This document shows positions 1 to 13,300 of a DNA stretch of 64,000 nt, piece after piece. This DNA is from Acanthaster planci. Taxonomy: Eukaryota; Echinodermata; Asteroidea; Valvatida; Acanthasteridae. Within the stretch, counting starts at the first letter, position 1, and each line of letters begins with the position of its first letter. Position numbers and translations under genes: made by a program. Under the pieces are notes generated by a model. It saw nothing but the letters and a program-made list of their open reading frames with translations. It searched no databases and was not told the DNA's origin. Location: NCBI RefSeq assembly GCF_001949145.1, contig NW_019091377.1, positions 791,652-855,651 on the forward strand, read 5' to 3'.

Positions 1-183
1 GTTTGCCAGGTAGTTTGCATTAATTCAGCACTCTTGGAAATTAGAAAATGTGTTCTGAACTTACAAAATCATATGTCAGATGTAACAGGGACACAGAAAA
101 AATGGGCCCCTAATTACTGGAATTACCCACATCTTATTTAATCATCCGCTTTGACTAAGGATTTTTATTTCTTCCTCTGGCAG

Positions 184-2021
184 CACTCGCTCGGTTTCCC
201 GCGAAGAGAAGAACCTAGCCACCTTCCTCAAGTCTCCACCCTCCAAGTGGGTAGAGGCCAGCTTTGAGATCGACGGGCCGTTCTACTACTCGGCCCTCTG
301 CCCGGTGGTGCTGTCGCCAGAGAAGTGGAAGGAGTCTCGGGTGGTGTTGTTGAAGATGCTGCTGGCGGCAGCCCACGTCCGACATATCAGCCCCATGGGG
401 GCCACAACGTGAGTGAACGCAACAACCCTCAAAGCAAACAGCTTCTAGACATTGCAGGTGGAATCACTTCATGCAAACTAGTCACGACAAATATTAGGAA
501 TCATCCTTTTTTCCAGCATTTCCATTAACCTTTCCCCTCATCTAGAATGAGAATCCAAGAAAATGACTGCCGGCCAGTCGTCGTCTTTCACAGTTTATGA
601 AAAACATATAACCGGTTGTTAACCCCTTCTCCAGTGTATATATTTTGAACAATCCTGAATGACGCACAAAACCGATGGCTCCTTGAGTTAACCCCTTCAC
701 GGTGGGATTACTTTGACCGCGACTGGTGGGCTGTGGCATGCCCTGAATGGAGGGCTTTGTCCAGCAGCAGGCCCCATTGAACCAGCAGCTGCATGGTGAA
801 TAGACTGTATGTGTGGTATGCACTAATCCTCACACAACGGTGCGGTAGTAGCAGTCCTCCGTAGTGAAGGGGTGAATTAAAAGTTATGCTGTCAAAGTTT
901 GTTAGCATATGAAACCCGGTATTGTCTTCAATTGAGAAACCAAAAAATATATGATATTAATGACTGATTTACAATCAACGTTAAAGAGGCATTGTGACTG
1001 CAGAATTTGGAGGTAGACGTTCTTTTCTGTTCACACCGTCAAGACCTTTTGAAAAAGTGCCATTTCTTGTCATCTCACTGAATGCGGACTTCGACCATTT
1101 TTTTAAAAGTAAACACTGATAAAATGTAATCACCCCATGCTCCCACAGCTTAACTGACAAGCAAGTCAAGGACTACATCATCTACAAGCCAGCCCTGGTC
1201 TTCTTCTCCTTGCTAGACTCCATGTACCAAAAGCTGCTGACGCCCACCCCACACCAGGGCTCCAGTTGGCCGGTCTCCCTGGCGCACTACATCCGTCATA
1301 ACGACGAGGCCATGCTCAAGGCGGGCGACGAGGTGATGACGCTATCATGAAAATGCGTACATTTTGATTCCCAATAATTGCCTCCAAAAAGAAAATAAAT
1401 GTATATATGTATCAAAGTTGGAATTACTATCTAGATTTATGAGATTTGAAATTGGTAAAATTTATACTTTTTTTTTTTTTGCAGATTCTGTATCGCTACG
1501 AGGTTGACTGTCTGCCTTGCGAGTCGTTTGGTGAATTTTGTGATGTCACAGGTAAGATGACAGGTTATTATTTTAAAGGTTGGAAAGTTATTTCCATAAT
1601 CCCAGGATATGAGAATGTCCAAGGCTCATATCTTCTGATTCACAATAAAAGAAAACCCTTAACTCATACAACACTCTCTGATCCATCCAGAACTGCCAAA
1701 GTATGGAATGTGATCAGATGGGGGAGTGCCTTTTCCTTATTTCTGGCTTGACAGTTTTGGCAAAGGGTGAAAACAAGGCAGAGAAGTAGTTATCCCCCTG
1801 ACATGTCACCCTCCGAAAAGTACTTTCTTTAAGACCTAATAAAACGGTTGTGAAAAGTTTGAAGTTGATAAATAGTCACAAATACATCCGAGTAAAGTTG
1901 AATATGGGAGTTATTTTTCCATGCTTATAATTTTTTTTCTGTATTCTTACTTTCAGGGTTGCTAGGAGACATTCAGAACCCAGACCAGTTCCTGGCAGAC
2001 ACCATTAGCTCTATGCCTTAA
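184..2021 (+). CDS. UBR4: UBR4-like E3 ubiquitin ligase, C-terminal four exons (5' partial)
   Basis: Coding exons are 184-408, 1149-1332, 1485-1551 and 1957-2021 (stop TAA at 2019-2021), each bounded by AG/GT with matching phase. They encode about 179 residues. The stretch includes KNLATFLKSPPSKWVE, SLAHYIRHND and a terminal ESFGEFCDVTGLL followed by QNPDQFL. This matches the extreme C-terminus of UBR4 (p600/pushover), the part of the giant N-recognin that carries its E3 module and ends in a conserved SEFLDVAGLL-like segment. UBR4 ubiquitinates N-degron and proteotoxic substrates in the cytoplasm. The rest of this very large protein lies left of the window; bases 1-183 are intron ending in CTGGCAG. 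The frame runs on past 1332 to a stop (about 1348), but the GT at 1333 restores homology, so the splice is preferred. Identification rests on remembered family sequence, not a search. Confidence 0.85.
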
Positions 2022-4130
2022 ACGCGCGGTCAGCATTTCCTGCTCAGAAAATTCCCCAAGTCATTTCTGTTATTGTGTGTCACAGACAGCATACTGTACT
2101 TAAGCCACATATTCACCTCTGTGAGAATGTGATCACAGCAGTACAGCCTTGTGCTGTCTGTCGTGGTACCTTTTTAGTTGGTAAAAGTCACACTTGGTCC
2201 TGTACCCTGTGTCTTTCTTGCCCTTGACTGGTCTTATATGCAGTGTTTGTGGGCCCCAGTGGCACAGTGCACTGTCCAAGTCCAACTTGCTATTGGCTCT
2301 GCACCTAGCTCGCTGAGGGCGCCAGACTGCACTCACAGTCATTGCAGTCCCCTGCTTCCTGTTCTTGTCGAACATGTTCATCGTTCTTTTTCACAGTATC
2401 GTCACTGTTAGTGATCTGCACAGCACTATTTGTGATCTTGTGATTTTAAAGATATAAGCACAAGTGATGTCTGATAAAGTCTTAGAATTGGGAATGTGTC
2501 GTATTTAGCTTAGAACTCAGTTTGTGCTCCTGAAGTTCGTAATATTGAAAAAGAAAGTCAGAAACTGGCAGAATCTTGGCAGACCTGAAAAACATTTAAA
2601 GAAATAAAGAAAATGTCTACTTGTAACCCAACAATAAAAGTATAGGCCTTGTAATAGTAAGTGCAAAAAATACATGAGAAGGCTGTAATAGGTTTGGAAT
2701 ACATGCAGTATAACCTTTGAAAGTCGTTGGCCTGTGCATAACTTGAAGTACCCAATTTTTCTCCTCAGCGAAGGAGCAGATTACATATGGTTGAACATTA
2801 CTGTGAATTGTTGACATGCAAAATAAGGTTTTAAGAAATTTATTTATAACCTATTTACTGGTATCCAGAGATACCTGTTTACCTTTGCAAACTTGGAACT
2901 CTGTTATTTTATTTATATGCAGGTCTTAAAATTTTGTAGAGATGGTTTCACTGTGATGCATGTATTTGAGATTTATGCATTAGGGTCGATGTAACACGGT
3001 TGAAACTTTTGCTTCTTGCTATCGAAAGCCTTAGGCACCTTTTTTTTCAGGTTTCACATCAGAAGTCTTGCAGAAGTCGTGGAGTGATAATATATTTACC
3101 CCTTGAAGTGTTTCTCAGAAATTGTAGGAAATTTCTTCTTTAGCATTTCAACAAACCAAACCTAGCAGATCTTATTTTGCAGGGATATTTTTGTGGATTT
3201 AAGCAACTGTTTGATTTTTTTAAAAATTAATTGCGGCAATTTGATAGACTTTGAAAATGTTAGTATCTTAAAATTATTTACAAATTTAATTAAAGGGCAC
3301 AAAACGCCTGTAAATGGGTTTAACTAAACTTGGCAAGCTCAATTTACCAAATTTCTGTCGCTCTCTCAAAACTAGAGCTCTTCAGATAAAGCATCGTAAA
3401 TTTTGTATTTGATATAGGTGTAAAAATATTCCCGCACAGCCCCTTTGTATTTGAAATATTCATTATCGCTCATGTTTTCGTACTTCAAAATACGTTGGTA
3501 TGAAAGATTAGGAACGTAAGCAGTTTTCTCTTTTCCAAGCTTATGGGGACAAAACATACAGACATCGTTGTCGGGGAAAGAATGAGTTATGTTTGTCACG
3601 GATGAAGACTTGACAATTTAGATTTGATTGGGCATTGAAAAGTCTGGACGAGTTAAATAATTTGACTCCATATATTCAAGATATTGTTGTGAAGTTGATA
3701 ATGTAATGATATTTCAGTAGTTAGTTGCAAGTAGAATGTGATTGGTAAGTGTACACGATACACAAGCCTCTTTCGTAATGTTGTTCACTAATATTGAAAA
3801 ACAAAATTGTTGAAGTTGTTTATTGCGAAGTGCCAAACTTTGCATCAAATGGTAAACAAAAACCGAAGGGACGACATTTAAATCTGCCTTGGAGATTCTC
3901 AAAGCTCAAATTTTTAGTATAAATTGCCTGAAATGTTTAATTTCAAATTATTTCATGAAGCGCATCTTTGAATTTCTTTGTAGTGATTTCTCGCCCCAAG
4001 CTATTCAGCACGAGTACGTGTTTGTCAAGCTGTAGGCCTACTCAAGGTCTCCCGAGCTCAATATCTCCGTAAATATTTCCTCACTTTTACTTAAATGCTG
4101 GCAATCGTTGAATAAAGCAGTGTGGCATAA
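2022..4130 (+). other. Probable 3' UTR and downstream flank of the UBR4-like gene
   Basis: AT-rich sequence without recognisable coding exons follows the stop codon. AATAAA signals occur at 2603-2608 and 4111-4116, so the UTR may be either about 0.6 kb or 2.1 kb long. A 75-codon reading frame on the minus strand at 3372-3599 is not recognised and is treated as chance. Confidence 0.5.
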
Positions 4131-4387
4131 AAAAGACTGAGGAAACTATCATCTCTTTCTGCTTTTGTTTTCATTTAGCCGTTCTCGGGATCGGTGATTT
4201 AATAGGCCTGGAAAAAAAACAAATCCGCCCTTTATCATGACAACAAACAGACATGCGCGCCGACTTAACCATCGTCGCGTCGAGCTGGAGCCTCGATCCC
4301 AAGAGCGCATGCGCGCTAACTTAGAAATCGAGTCGTTTGTTTCGAATTTAATGTTTATATATTAGTTTCAAACACTTACAAGTAAGA

Positions 4388-4461
4388 GGAGCGTATTAGC
4401 CTAGTGGTAGGCACTCTGACGTTCATTCAAAGATCGTGGGTTCGAATCCCGGCAGGAGCAA
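4388..4461 (+). repeat. tRNA-like sequence (tRNA pseudogene or SINE head)
   Basis: An A-box-like TTAGCCTAGTGGTAGGC is followed about 40 bases later by a B box GGGTTCGAATCCC, the layout of a pol III internal promoter. The ends do not pair into a 7-bp acceptor stem and the T stem has a mismatch, so this is not a convincing functional tRNA. A short tRNA-derived SINE or a tRNA pseudogene fits better. Confidence 0.5.
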
Positions 4462-4574
4462 TGCTGGGGAGTTTTATTTCTTTTTACTTCGAACTAACCT
4501 CCACACAAAAAAGTAAAATTCCATTTTATTTTATCTAGTTAGCTAGACAACCACCACGGGAGCTCCTACCCTGC

Positions 4575-4655
4575 GCCAGTTTCCCCGGCGGGATTCGAAC
4601 CCGCATCCAGCTGCCCAGCCGCCGACCTCTCTACCGAGTACCCTATCTGGGTCCC
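4575..4655 (-). repeat. tRNA-like sequence, opposite orientation (SINE head)
   Basis: On the minus strand an A box (GGTACTCGGTAGAG) precedes a T arm GCGGG-TTCGAAT-CCCGC with a perfect 5-bp stem. No matching acceptor stem is visible. It points toward the tRNA-like element some 115 bp to its left. Confidence 0.5.
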
Positions 4656-4659
4656 CCAA

Positions 4660-7190
4660 GTTACAAACGCTCGTTTCTAATATTTATCTAAAGGACTCGG
4701 CCAAAATGACGAAAAATTTAAACTGCCCTCTAGGGTTCGGGTCTTACGGACAGGATCTCCACGGCTTACCTCTCACTCTGTGACACCTTTCAACCCGTCT
4801 TTTGATGCTGAAGCATCGTGGTGTTCAAAAGGAGTTGGATTGCTGGTTGACCCGCTAGGGCTATCTCTACACTTAGGTAAACCATTGGTATATCAGTTTC
4901 GGATATCAACGCTTCGGATGAGGGGTTAAATTTTACATGGATGCAATACTGTGCCATACGAACTTAGAAGTAGATGCAGTGATGACATCGAAGCCGTAAC
5001 CATCTCAGGGGAATGTCCCTCCGAATTTTTCAATACACTTTAATCGTTTTGCGAGCGGTAGTGACATCAAGATTGAAGAACCTTCTGTCAGGGTTTAACC
5101 ACGCACTGTTATACCCATTTAAATGAATTCACCAAGTTGGTGACACCAACATAGTAGGATTTGCTCTCTGACTTGAATTTTGCGACACCGGAAAGTGAAC
5201 GAAAAACAAACGGGTTGGCAACTGCAGAGATGCCTGAGTGAAGTGTGCAAATTTGCTTCGATGAGTAAGATGGGTGTAAACGATTATGAATAAGAAATAA
5301 AAATACCAGAATCATTCCAATTATAACAATATAAAAATCAACGCAGTTTTCCGGACCTGGTGGAAATTTTAAGGGGGGGCGAGCCTGAAATTCTACGCCA
5401 CGAGATTCACGAAAAAAACTTCCACGAAAATGATTTACTCATAGCATCAGTTTCCGGCAGATTCCAACATTGTTTAAAAACTTACATCCTTTCCTGCGTG
5501 CATCTCACCAAATCTCTACAATGTATTGTTCGCGAAAGGGAGAATAAAGTCCATGGTCCCAATTTTTTCCCGCAAACGGATTACGGACGAAACATTTTTT
5601 AAGACGGGGGGAATGCACTTCATGCATTGTATTTCGGTCTTCAAACTTTTTTCATTAGCGCAACACGTGCAACGACCTGAACTGACAATTTCAGAGATGA
5701 AAATTTAGTTTATAGCTTCTAATATGCTACAAAATGTCGACTTTTAAATTCTCTTTCAGGAGGTCACATCCCCCAACACTTCGTGAAAAGTTTTCACAAT
5801 CTCGACAGGTTTTTTGCATCCAATGCGTCCATTAATTTTTCGCCGTAACACGCTCTTGAAATAAATCGGAGAGGCAAGTTGTCCATCTTGAATGCGTGAT
5901 GCAAATAAAACATCCGTTGATAAAACGAAGGCGTAAATTCGGTCCAACAACATCTATTCAGTTAGAAATAAAAGCTATCAACGCAGGCAACAGCGCTTCA
6001 TGTACAAACACATTTCGTTTTTAATGATAAGTTTTTCACCTGAACAGTCCACATTATAACCCCAAACACCAGTTTTTAAACTGTTGCAGGAATAAAGTTA
6101 CGTTGTGACCGAAGAAGCCGTTGCTCCAGGTTTCCATTTCAGAATTATGATCTCCATGGTTTTACGATTTTTTACTTAAACGATCCAGAAAGGGTGATTT
6201 TCGGTTTGGCACTGGAAACGGGTAGTTTGAATTCTTATAACAAATTCCTAAAAGAACAGCATCTTCGATTTTAACACACTGGGCAATTTAAAGCGCTCGA
6301 ATGGATGGAAGGATTTAGGTAGCTCTCCAAGTACAGTTTTGTTTATGGTCAATAACCACGTTATGTACGTATACCCACATGAACAGGTGTACTTTTCGGC
6401 ACATTTAAATACAAGCCTATGAGGCTCAAACAATATAGTCTGGTGCCTATCACACTCAGCTCAATCGAGGACCGCTGCCATGCACTCCGGATACCTGACC
6501 AAGATGGCCGCACATTAACACAACATGACTCAAGTTACATATTGGTGCATCGAGAATCACGTTTCAATAAATTATGACAGAATATAACATGCATTAGAAT
6601 ATAAACAATGAAATAGAAAGTCCAAAATTTGATCACACGCAAACAGGGCTTGTGTTTAACACAGGAAACTACTTCACTTACATATATATGAAGTTTACCC
6701 AACCCCCCGAATTTACAATTCTCCTTTTAAAGAAAGAATTTCAATGGCACTTTTTGGTTCCGCAAGTCCAACTCTTCTCGACAACTAACTAAAGGTCCCT
6801 GGAATGTTTTCCTGTCTTTACATTTCTAACCCAATTATAGGCTTTAAGAGCAAAGAAGTATGAAGGAAAATGGCAACTACATTTGACATCTATTAATTAC
6901 AAAGAGAAAAATATCGACGAGCATCCTTAAAAAAAATGGGGAAAAAAATCTCGCTGTGACTTTTGCAATCATCCCCTGAACTAAACTGTAAAACTTGATA
7001 AAATACCCTAATTTGTTTGCAATATTTATTAAAAGGACCGCTTGGACGAAAAATCAGACTTTTATTGAACTCCCATTCAGAACATTTCCAACCAGACAAC
7101 TGATGCTTTGCCCCTCTGATACTCTTCAATCAAGCTACAAATTCGTTAATAAGCCAAGAGTTCCTGGTGAACATGTTAACCGTGTGGAGA
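4660..7190. other. Intergenic region, no recognised gene
   Basis: Only short reading frames without recognisable motifs occur here. I see no exon with flanking splice sites that resembles a known family. The region lies between the 3' ends of the UBR4-like and AGPAT genes. Confidence 0.5.
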
Positions 7191-7195
7191 ATGAC

Positions 7196-7470
7196 TAGTA
7201 GAACCACGGCTAGACCCAGAACAAGTCTACCAGAGCTGGAACCATAACCCAAACCATAACAAACCTGCAATCAAAACTAGAACCAAAACCAGAGCTAGAA
7301 CTGGAACCATAACCTGAGATAGAACTACAAGTAGAGCAAGACTTAGAGGTAGGACTACCCACAGAACCAGACCTAGAACCACATCCCTGAACAGAGCTAA
7401 GCTCAGAACCAGAACAGAAGTGGCAACACAACCAGAACCAGTGCCGGAACTTAATCTAGAAGCAGAACTC
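7196..7470. repeat. Low-complexity AGAACC-type hexamer-like tract
   Basis: About 275 bp are built from irregular 5-7 base units of the AGAACC / AGAGCTGGAACC / CCATAACC kind. On the minus strand this reads as a Gly/Ser-rich frame (7210-7431), which is a composition artefact of the repeat. Confidence 0.7.
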
Positions 7471-10371
7471 CAATGCTACTTATATGCTCCACAATAAAAA
7501 AAATTAAAGCGCGAAAAGGCCTAAACATAGAGCTGAACCATTTTGTGACCTTTGAAGCGTAATTCTCTAAAGCAACTGTGAACAAAATAGTCTAATTTCT
7601 TCATCAAGAAAAGCCGTTCCGAGAATTCTCTTATTAAAGTCCATCAGCTAGATGTAAGCAAAATTTTCATTTGACAGTATCCAACAGCCTCTACAGTTTT
7701 TGTAACAATGGAAAACCAACTACAGATTGTACAGATTTGCCAGCAGCCCGGACAACCATTAAACCCATCAATGTAAGGACTTGCATATTGCCATAGCAAC
7801 TAATATTTGCAAGGGCCATTCAGTCTGGGCGCTTGACCTTGCTTAACAGTCAGTGTGTTCAATCCTCAACTACTGGGCAAGTCAACTACAAAAAAAGATG
7901 AGCCCCTCTGCTAAAATGCACAAACCCATCCCCGTGCCCAGGGATACTGGTGACTGGTAATGTCTTTCTCATAATAATGTCAAGCACAAAGCACTGTAGG
8001 TATTATGATCTATTTATGCAGCTTCTGTTTTCAAACAGAATCTATCCAATGACAGCTCATTAAAAAATAAGCCATGACCAGCACTCTTGAAAATGGCAGG
8101 GGTATGAGAAAAACATACCAAAAGAAACAATAAAAATGGACAAAATTCAAAGACAAATTCTTAAAAGCTAAAAAAAAGCCAACATCTTAGCCCAAGTTCT
8201 GGTGCAGCATTAGAAACTTTCTTTAAATTTTCTGGGCCAGGACATTAAGTAAGCATGTAAACCATGAAGTTTTGGATGCCATCAAATTTGAGCAAAAAGC
8301 ATCAATGTCTTTACTCTTATTTCAATAAGCAAAGTAGCCAACCCAAAGAGTGAATCATGCCCCTATTACAAAAAGTGGTCACACCCCTTCTGCACCTTCA
8401 CACAGAGTCCATTATTCAAATTCTCTATACATTGTATACAAAGGAAATGTGTAGCTAGTACTGTTTTGCTTTGTTCTGTGTGCTCGTCAAAAACAGAATA
8501 ACACTCGAGTTTACCCTCCCTACAGGATTAACCCTTCAGTGAAAATCAATATTTTGAGAGAGAAAAAGAAAAACAATAATCAATACTCCATTATGAATTT
8601 TAAGTAGTCACAGATAGTGCATATATGGTCTTCTGTTCTTGTCTGGTTCCCACTTTGCAGTTCTTCTGCAGTCTACTGTGTAACTTGGGATATGGGAACC
8701 AGCCTTTCTCTGATTGTTAGGCCGTTTTCCAATACTCAACTTCGTCTCCGTCTTCGTGTAGGAAACCAATCCCCAATTGTGGGCCTGAAGCATTTAACTT
8801 AAATTGAAATATTGTAATGCTTGGCTCTTTTGCATCTTTACTAGATCTTTTGTGGCACTATCAGACTCACTATTGAGCTTATAATCTCAAAGTCAGGGAA
8901 ACAACAAGTTGAAGCCTGAGACAGAGCCCAAGTTGAAAAACGGCCTTAGGTTGAATTCAACCTTCCATGCTAGTCTGTACTCACTCTTCAGTTTAAATGA
9001 CAGCAAAGTGCATGTGCACTGGTGACATTTACCCTCATCACTCTAGGCTACAGAGCGCCCTCTTGAGTTTGTGCACCAAATGCATTAAGATCACTGGACA
9101 AAAATTCAACTCCATCGGAAATGCAAACAGATTCCACAGAAAAAGTCAGAGCAACTTATTTTTTATTTGTTTCTACATGCAGTAAAAGTAACGGCTTGGC
9201 CTCCTTACTTTGGCATCACTCAGTCTGACCTCCTAATAAATGCAGACTGTATGTAGGTGATAATATAGTCTTGGGTCCAGGATGCCTTTCGCAATGCTGC
9301 GATCCAATACATGTGCAGTGCGATTCATAATGCGATTCACCGTGACAGCACCCTCTTTTGAGGAGTACAAGCTTCCTGTTTTAGCGATTTGTCTGGTGAT
9401 GGTTCCTGTTGCGAAATCAACAGGAAGGTCTTGAAACCAAGACTAGTGATAATGTTCAAGATTCCTATTGATTTCCAATGTACAGGACATATATGCAAAG
9501 GCCAGGTATTCAAACATTCTGACAACTTGTGACTTCCGTTGCAAAGCTGAGACACAAATATTTTTGTGGTTTGGACTTGTCTATCCCAATTCCAAAGATC
9601 AATCATCGGTTCCCTGTGACACTGCAGCTGCTAGAAGAGAGCAAACTAACTCCTGATCAATATTTGTCGTTGAAAATAGAGATGGTGAATTAAAAACTAC
9701 CATCCTCTCTCTTTTGCTGATACAGCTGAACCTTGAACGTTGAGATTAATTGTTGAATCGTTGATCAAATCGCTATCCCATCCAAAGAGAGCAGTAGCAA
9801 CATTGTGTTGATATATTCCTGTACCAAAAATTACTTCCATGTCTCATAGACGTTAGGCAAAACCATTCATAAAGTTTCTCATGTTCAAAATGGCTGCCAT
9901 CCATGGTTGCTGTATCAGTCAGGCCAAACGAGACTAGTCAGTGACGCCCAGAATGAGGACATTTATTTGTGGAAGTTGACTTCAGAGACAATGCAAGCTT
10001 CACATTTCACTTGATTGTGATTTCCAAGAACATCCAAGAGCATTCCACATTAGAAAGATCTTGTGTCTCGTCCACAGGCCAAGAAATGTATGAACTTATA
10101 ACAGTGGTGACCTTCCAAAATTACCAGCTGGGGAAGTAGTTGTTCCCGGAAAGGAGGCTGTGGGCAATCTTGTGCCTAAAGCTAGGTCCACATCTTTATT
10201 GGTTGCAAACAGAAGGTGTGGACTTTATACGCAGCCCTGGGGTATTAGATCCAGCTCCATGCAAAAAAAAGACTGGTGCCCAAGTTGAATCAGGAATTGA
10301 CGGACAAGCATTCAGGGAAAAAGACCAAGATGGCTGTTAAAAGGTGGAGGTTGAAGGGTCGTGACCCCAGA
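7471..10371. other. Intergenic region and AGPAT 3' UTR
   Basis: No recognisable coding exon. On the minus strand AATAAA (plus-strand TTTATT, 10195-10200) lies about 170 bases after the AGPAT stop and is the likely polyadenylation signal. The rest, down to 7471, shows nothing I can name. Confidence 0.45.
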
Positions 10372-13300
10372 TCAATTGACCCCATTGCTCTCTAGTCTCT
10401 GCATAGAGCTCTCATTGTACACGTTCAGCATCTGTTTCCGCACTTGTTCGGTCAGTTCTGTGACATCCTCTGTCGTTTTCCCGTCTGTCATGATTGGAGG
10501 CAGGACTGTGATCGTAAACTTTCCTGTTCCGTCAAAGAAAACCAGAGCTTTATCCCTTTTTTGGATTCAAACAGATCAAAATTCTACACTCCCAAAAGAG
10601 ATATCACAGACTACCTGCACATTACAACTGGCATTCACATGAGGACACAACTTTGTGCACATTCAAATGAAAAGTGGATCCCACAATTGGTCACACTCTT
10701 CCTGAAGTGATAGCTTCTTCAAAATGAAGTCTTTTCAACAGACGCCCCTTTTCACAAGGTAAAGACTTCAGAAAATTAACCTTACATAACTTACCAGTTC
10801 CAAAACGTTTTTCTTTTTTGCTGTAAAATTCTGAGTATGATGAAAAAACAACTGGACACACTGGCACCTACAAAAAAAAAACAAAACTAAAGATTTACCA
10901 ACCTGCTTTTTAAAAAAAAAAACATTAAAATTCACACATTAGAATTAAGGCTATATTCTTTTGCCTGCCACTTTCTGTTTGTAGACAAATGAGGGTGCTC
11001 TAATCATAACTGTGCTCACCTGAGCTGTGATTGCTAAATGGAAGGCACCTTTCTTGAATGGCAGCAGGCCGGCATCGTGGTTTCTTGTTCCCTCTGGGAA
11101 AACCCAGACTTTCAGCTGTAAAAAATTTAAATTAACAACAGTAAAGTAGAGGGCAAAACCAGACCCGTGGGTGAATTTTGGATTTATCTAAAATGGTGGA
11201 TATTTATTACCACCAATCCAAAAAGTACCAAATAGTAACCAAACATCAGACCTCATCTCACTACTTCTGAAAAAGCAAACTTTTTGAAAATCTAACTTGA
11301 CATAGCAGGCAGGATTACTTTCGAAGGGACAAAAACACCACAAAGTTACAAACCCGAGCAGTGAATAGGCAACAGCTTCCTTTAAGTGTCTGCACACACA
11401 CTGGCGAGATTCAATGGCATTCACAATTTCCTAACTTACGTTCTGTTCCCTCAGGACCTTGACAGTGGCGTCGATCGTTCCCTTGGCACTCTCTGGATTC
11501 AGTCTGTCGATGAAGATGGCCCCCGTCAGCCACGCCACCCAGCCATAGAATGGAACCATCCGAAGCTCTTTCTTTGCCAAGGGGACGCACCTGTCTGGCC
11601 ACACACCGTTCATGTACATTCCTATGGAATACAGAAAGACTGATTCATTCATGGTGTCACTTTTATTTATCACGGGTAGCCCTGTCAGTTGCCAATGAAC
11701 TGTTCTCCCTTGGGGTCTTGGTGGAGAATTCAATAAAGAAACTTCAGTTTTAGAAGTGGGAGGAAAAGCCCCGGACAAATATTCCATATATTCCATGGAA
11801 TATATATGTACATGGAATCACGTAGGGCCAGAAAACCCAGTCCATATGTTGGCCCGGGTGGGATTTGAAGCTGAGCCACAGAGGTGGAAGGTAAGGTAAG
11901 ACTCATCTGGATAACATAAATAAATTTTACAACAGACCTAAATTTTTGTGGATTTTTTTTTTTTTTTAATAGTTCATAAAAAATGATTACAACTGACTTC
12001 AAATGTCAGGTCATTTACACATATGTAAATTACAACCATTATCGACTTGCCATAGGGGATTCCGGTTACCGAAACGTATTCTTTATACGTGTGGCCAGGG
12101 TCTCTGAAATCGGACATAGGGAACTGGGCCTCGTAACAAAAGACGGTACATGTATTCGTAACAAAAGACCAGGCCGCTGGGAATTACCAACATTTTTTCA
12201 CTGTCAATAGTGGAGATAATCCAGCCTTGTTTTGAAACTGTATACCACGGTTTGGGGCATTCAGCACGAGCGGATTACCACCGGGGACAAAAACGCTCCA
12301 CCATGAGCCACACAGTACCTCTGCACGCTAATCTGGCCCCTATTCAGCATTGCACTGTGCCAGTTTTGTGAACAAAAGGAAATTACATAGCACCGCACAA
12401 TCTGGGCTCTTTTTACAAGGCAGCAGGCCTGGCTGAAATATTCCAGCATCAAAAGATGTTGTCTGTCAGATTAGAGTAGAAACCAGACAGTCCTTCGTGT
12501 GGGTGTAAGTGTGCAGTAAATGAAAACAGGAAAAAAATGAAAATTATCTCATCATCAACATTCATAAATGCCCCCGGCGCGATGTGGTTAACACTGCAAT
12601 GCTGGTGTTGTGACCTCAGAAATTCTCCACATATTATCTTCTGGCAAAGATTAGAAGGAAGTCATGTGTTATAAAGGCCTCACCTCAGCAAACTTGTGAT
12701 TTTTGTTTTAATATTGGGTTTTACGATCACATTCTACATGCTCCCACAAAAGATGATGGGCTTTAATCCATCTGCTTTGGACTGGCCTGTAAATTTGCAG
12801 CAATACATCATTTCATTTAATGAACGTATACACCCACACGAATGACTCTTTGGTGGCTACTCTAAGCTGACAGGTAACCTTCATTGACTCCTGAATATTT
12901 CAGCCAGGACTGCTGCCCTGTAAAGACCGCCCAGAAATTTGAGGTGTTGCATAATTTCCTTTGTCCCCAGTAAATGCGAGTGGCATCTTTTCAAGCAAGG
13001 CTGCATTAGCATGCAGCGGTGCTGTGTCGCTCATCAATGGGGCCCTGGAGCACTTTTGTCCACGGTGCTAATCCGTTGGCGTGCTATAGCTGAAACAGCG
13101 GTATATTGGTTTAAAAACAGTGACGGATTACCTTCGAAAAATGCAAGCCGAAAAATGATGGTAATTCCCAGCAGCAGGTCTTTTGTTCCAAGTACAGTCT
13201 TTTATTACACGAACCAGCTCTTTTGTCCCATTTCGGGCACCCTGGCCCTGCATATAAACCCATGGTGCTCGAAATGGGGTTTCGGGTGCGACAAAAGTCT

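Noticed and set aside
3372-3599. 75-codon minus-strand frame with a CMFC pair
   Set aside because: No recognisable family, no splice context, lies in the UBR4 3' region.
4388-4655. Functional tRNA genes
   Set aside because: A and B boxes are present but acceptor stems do not pair and anticodon loops are not canonical.
7210-7431. Gly/Ser-rich minus-strand frame
   Set aside because: Composition artefact of the AGAACC-type low-complexity tract.
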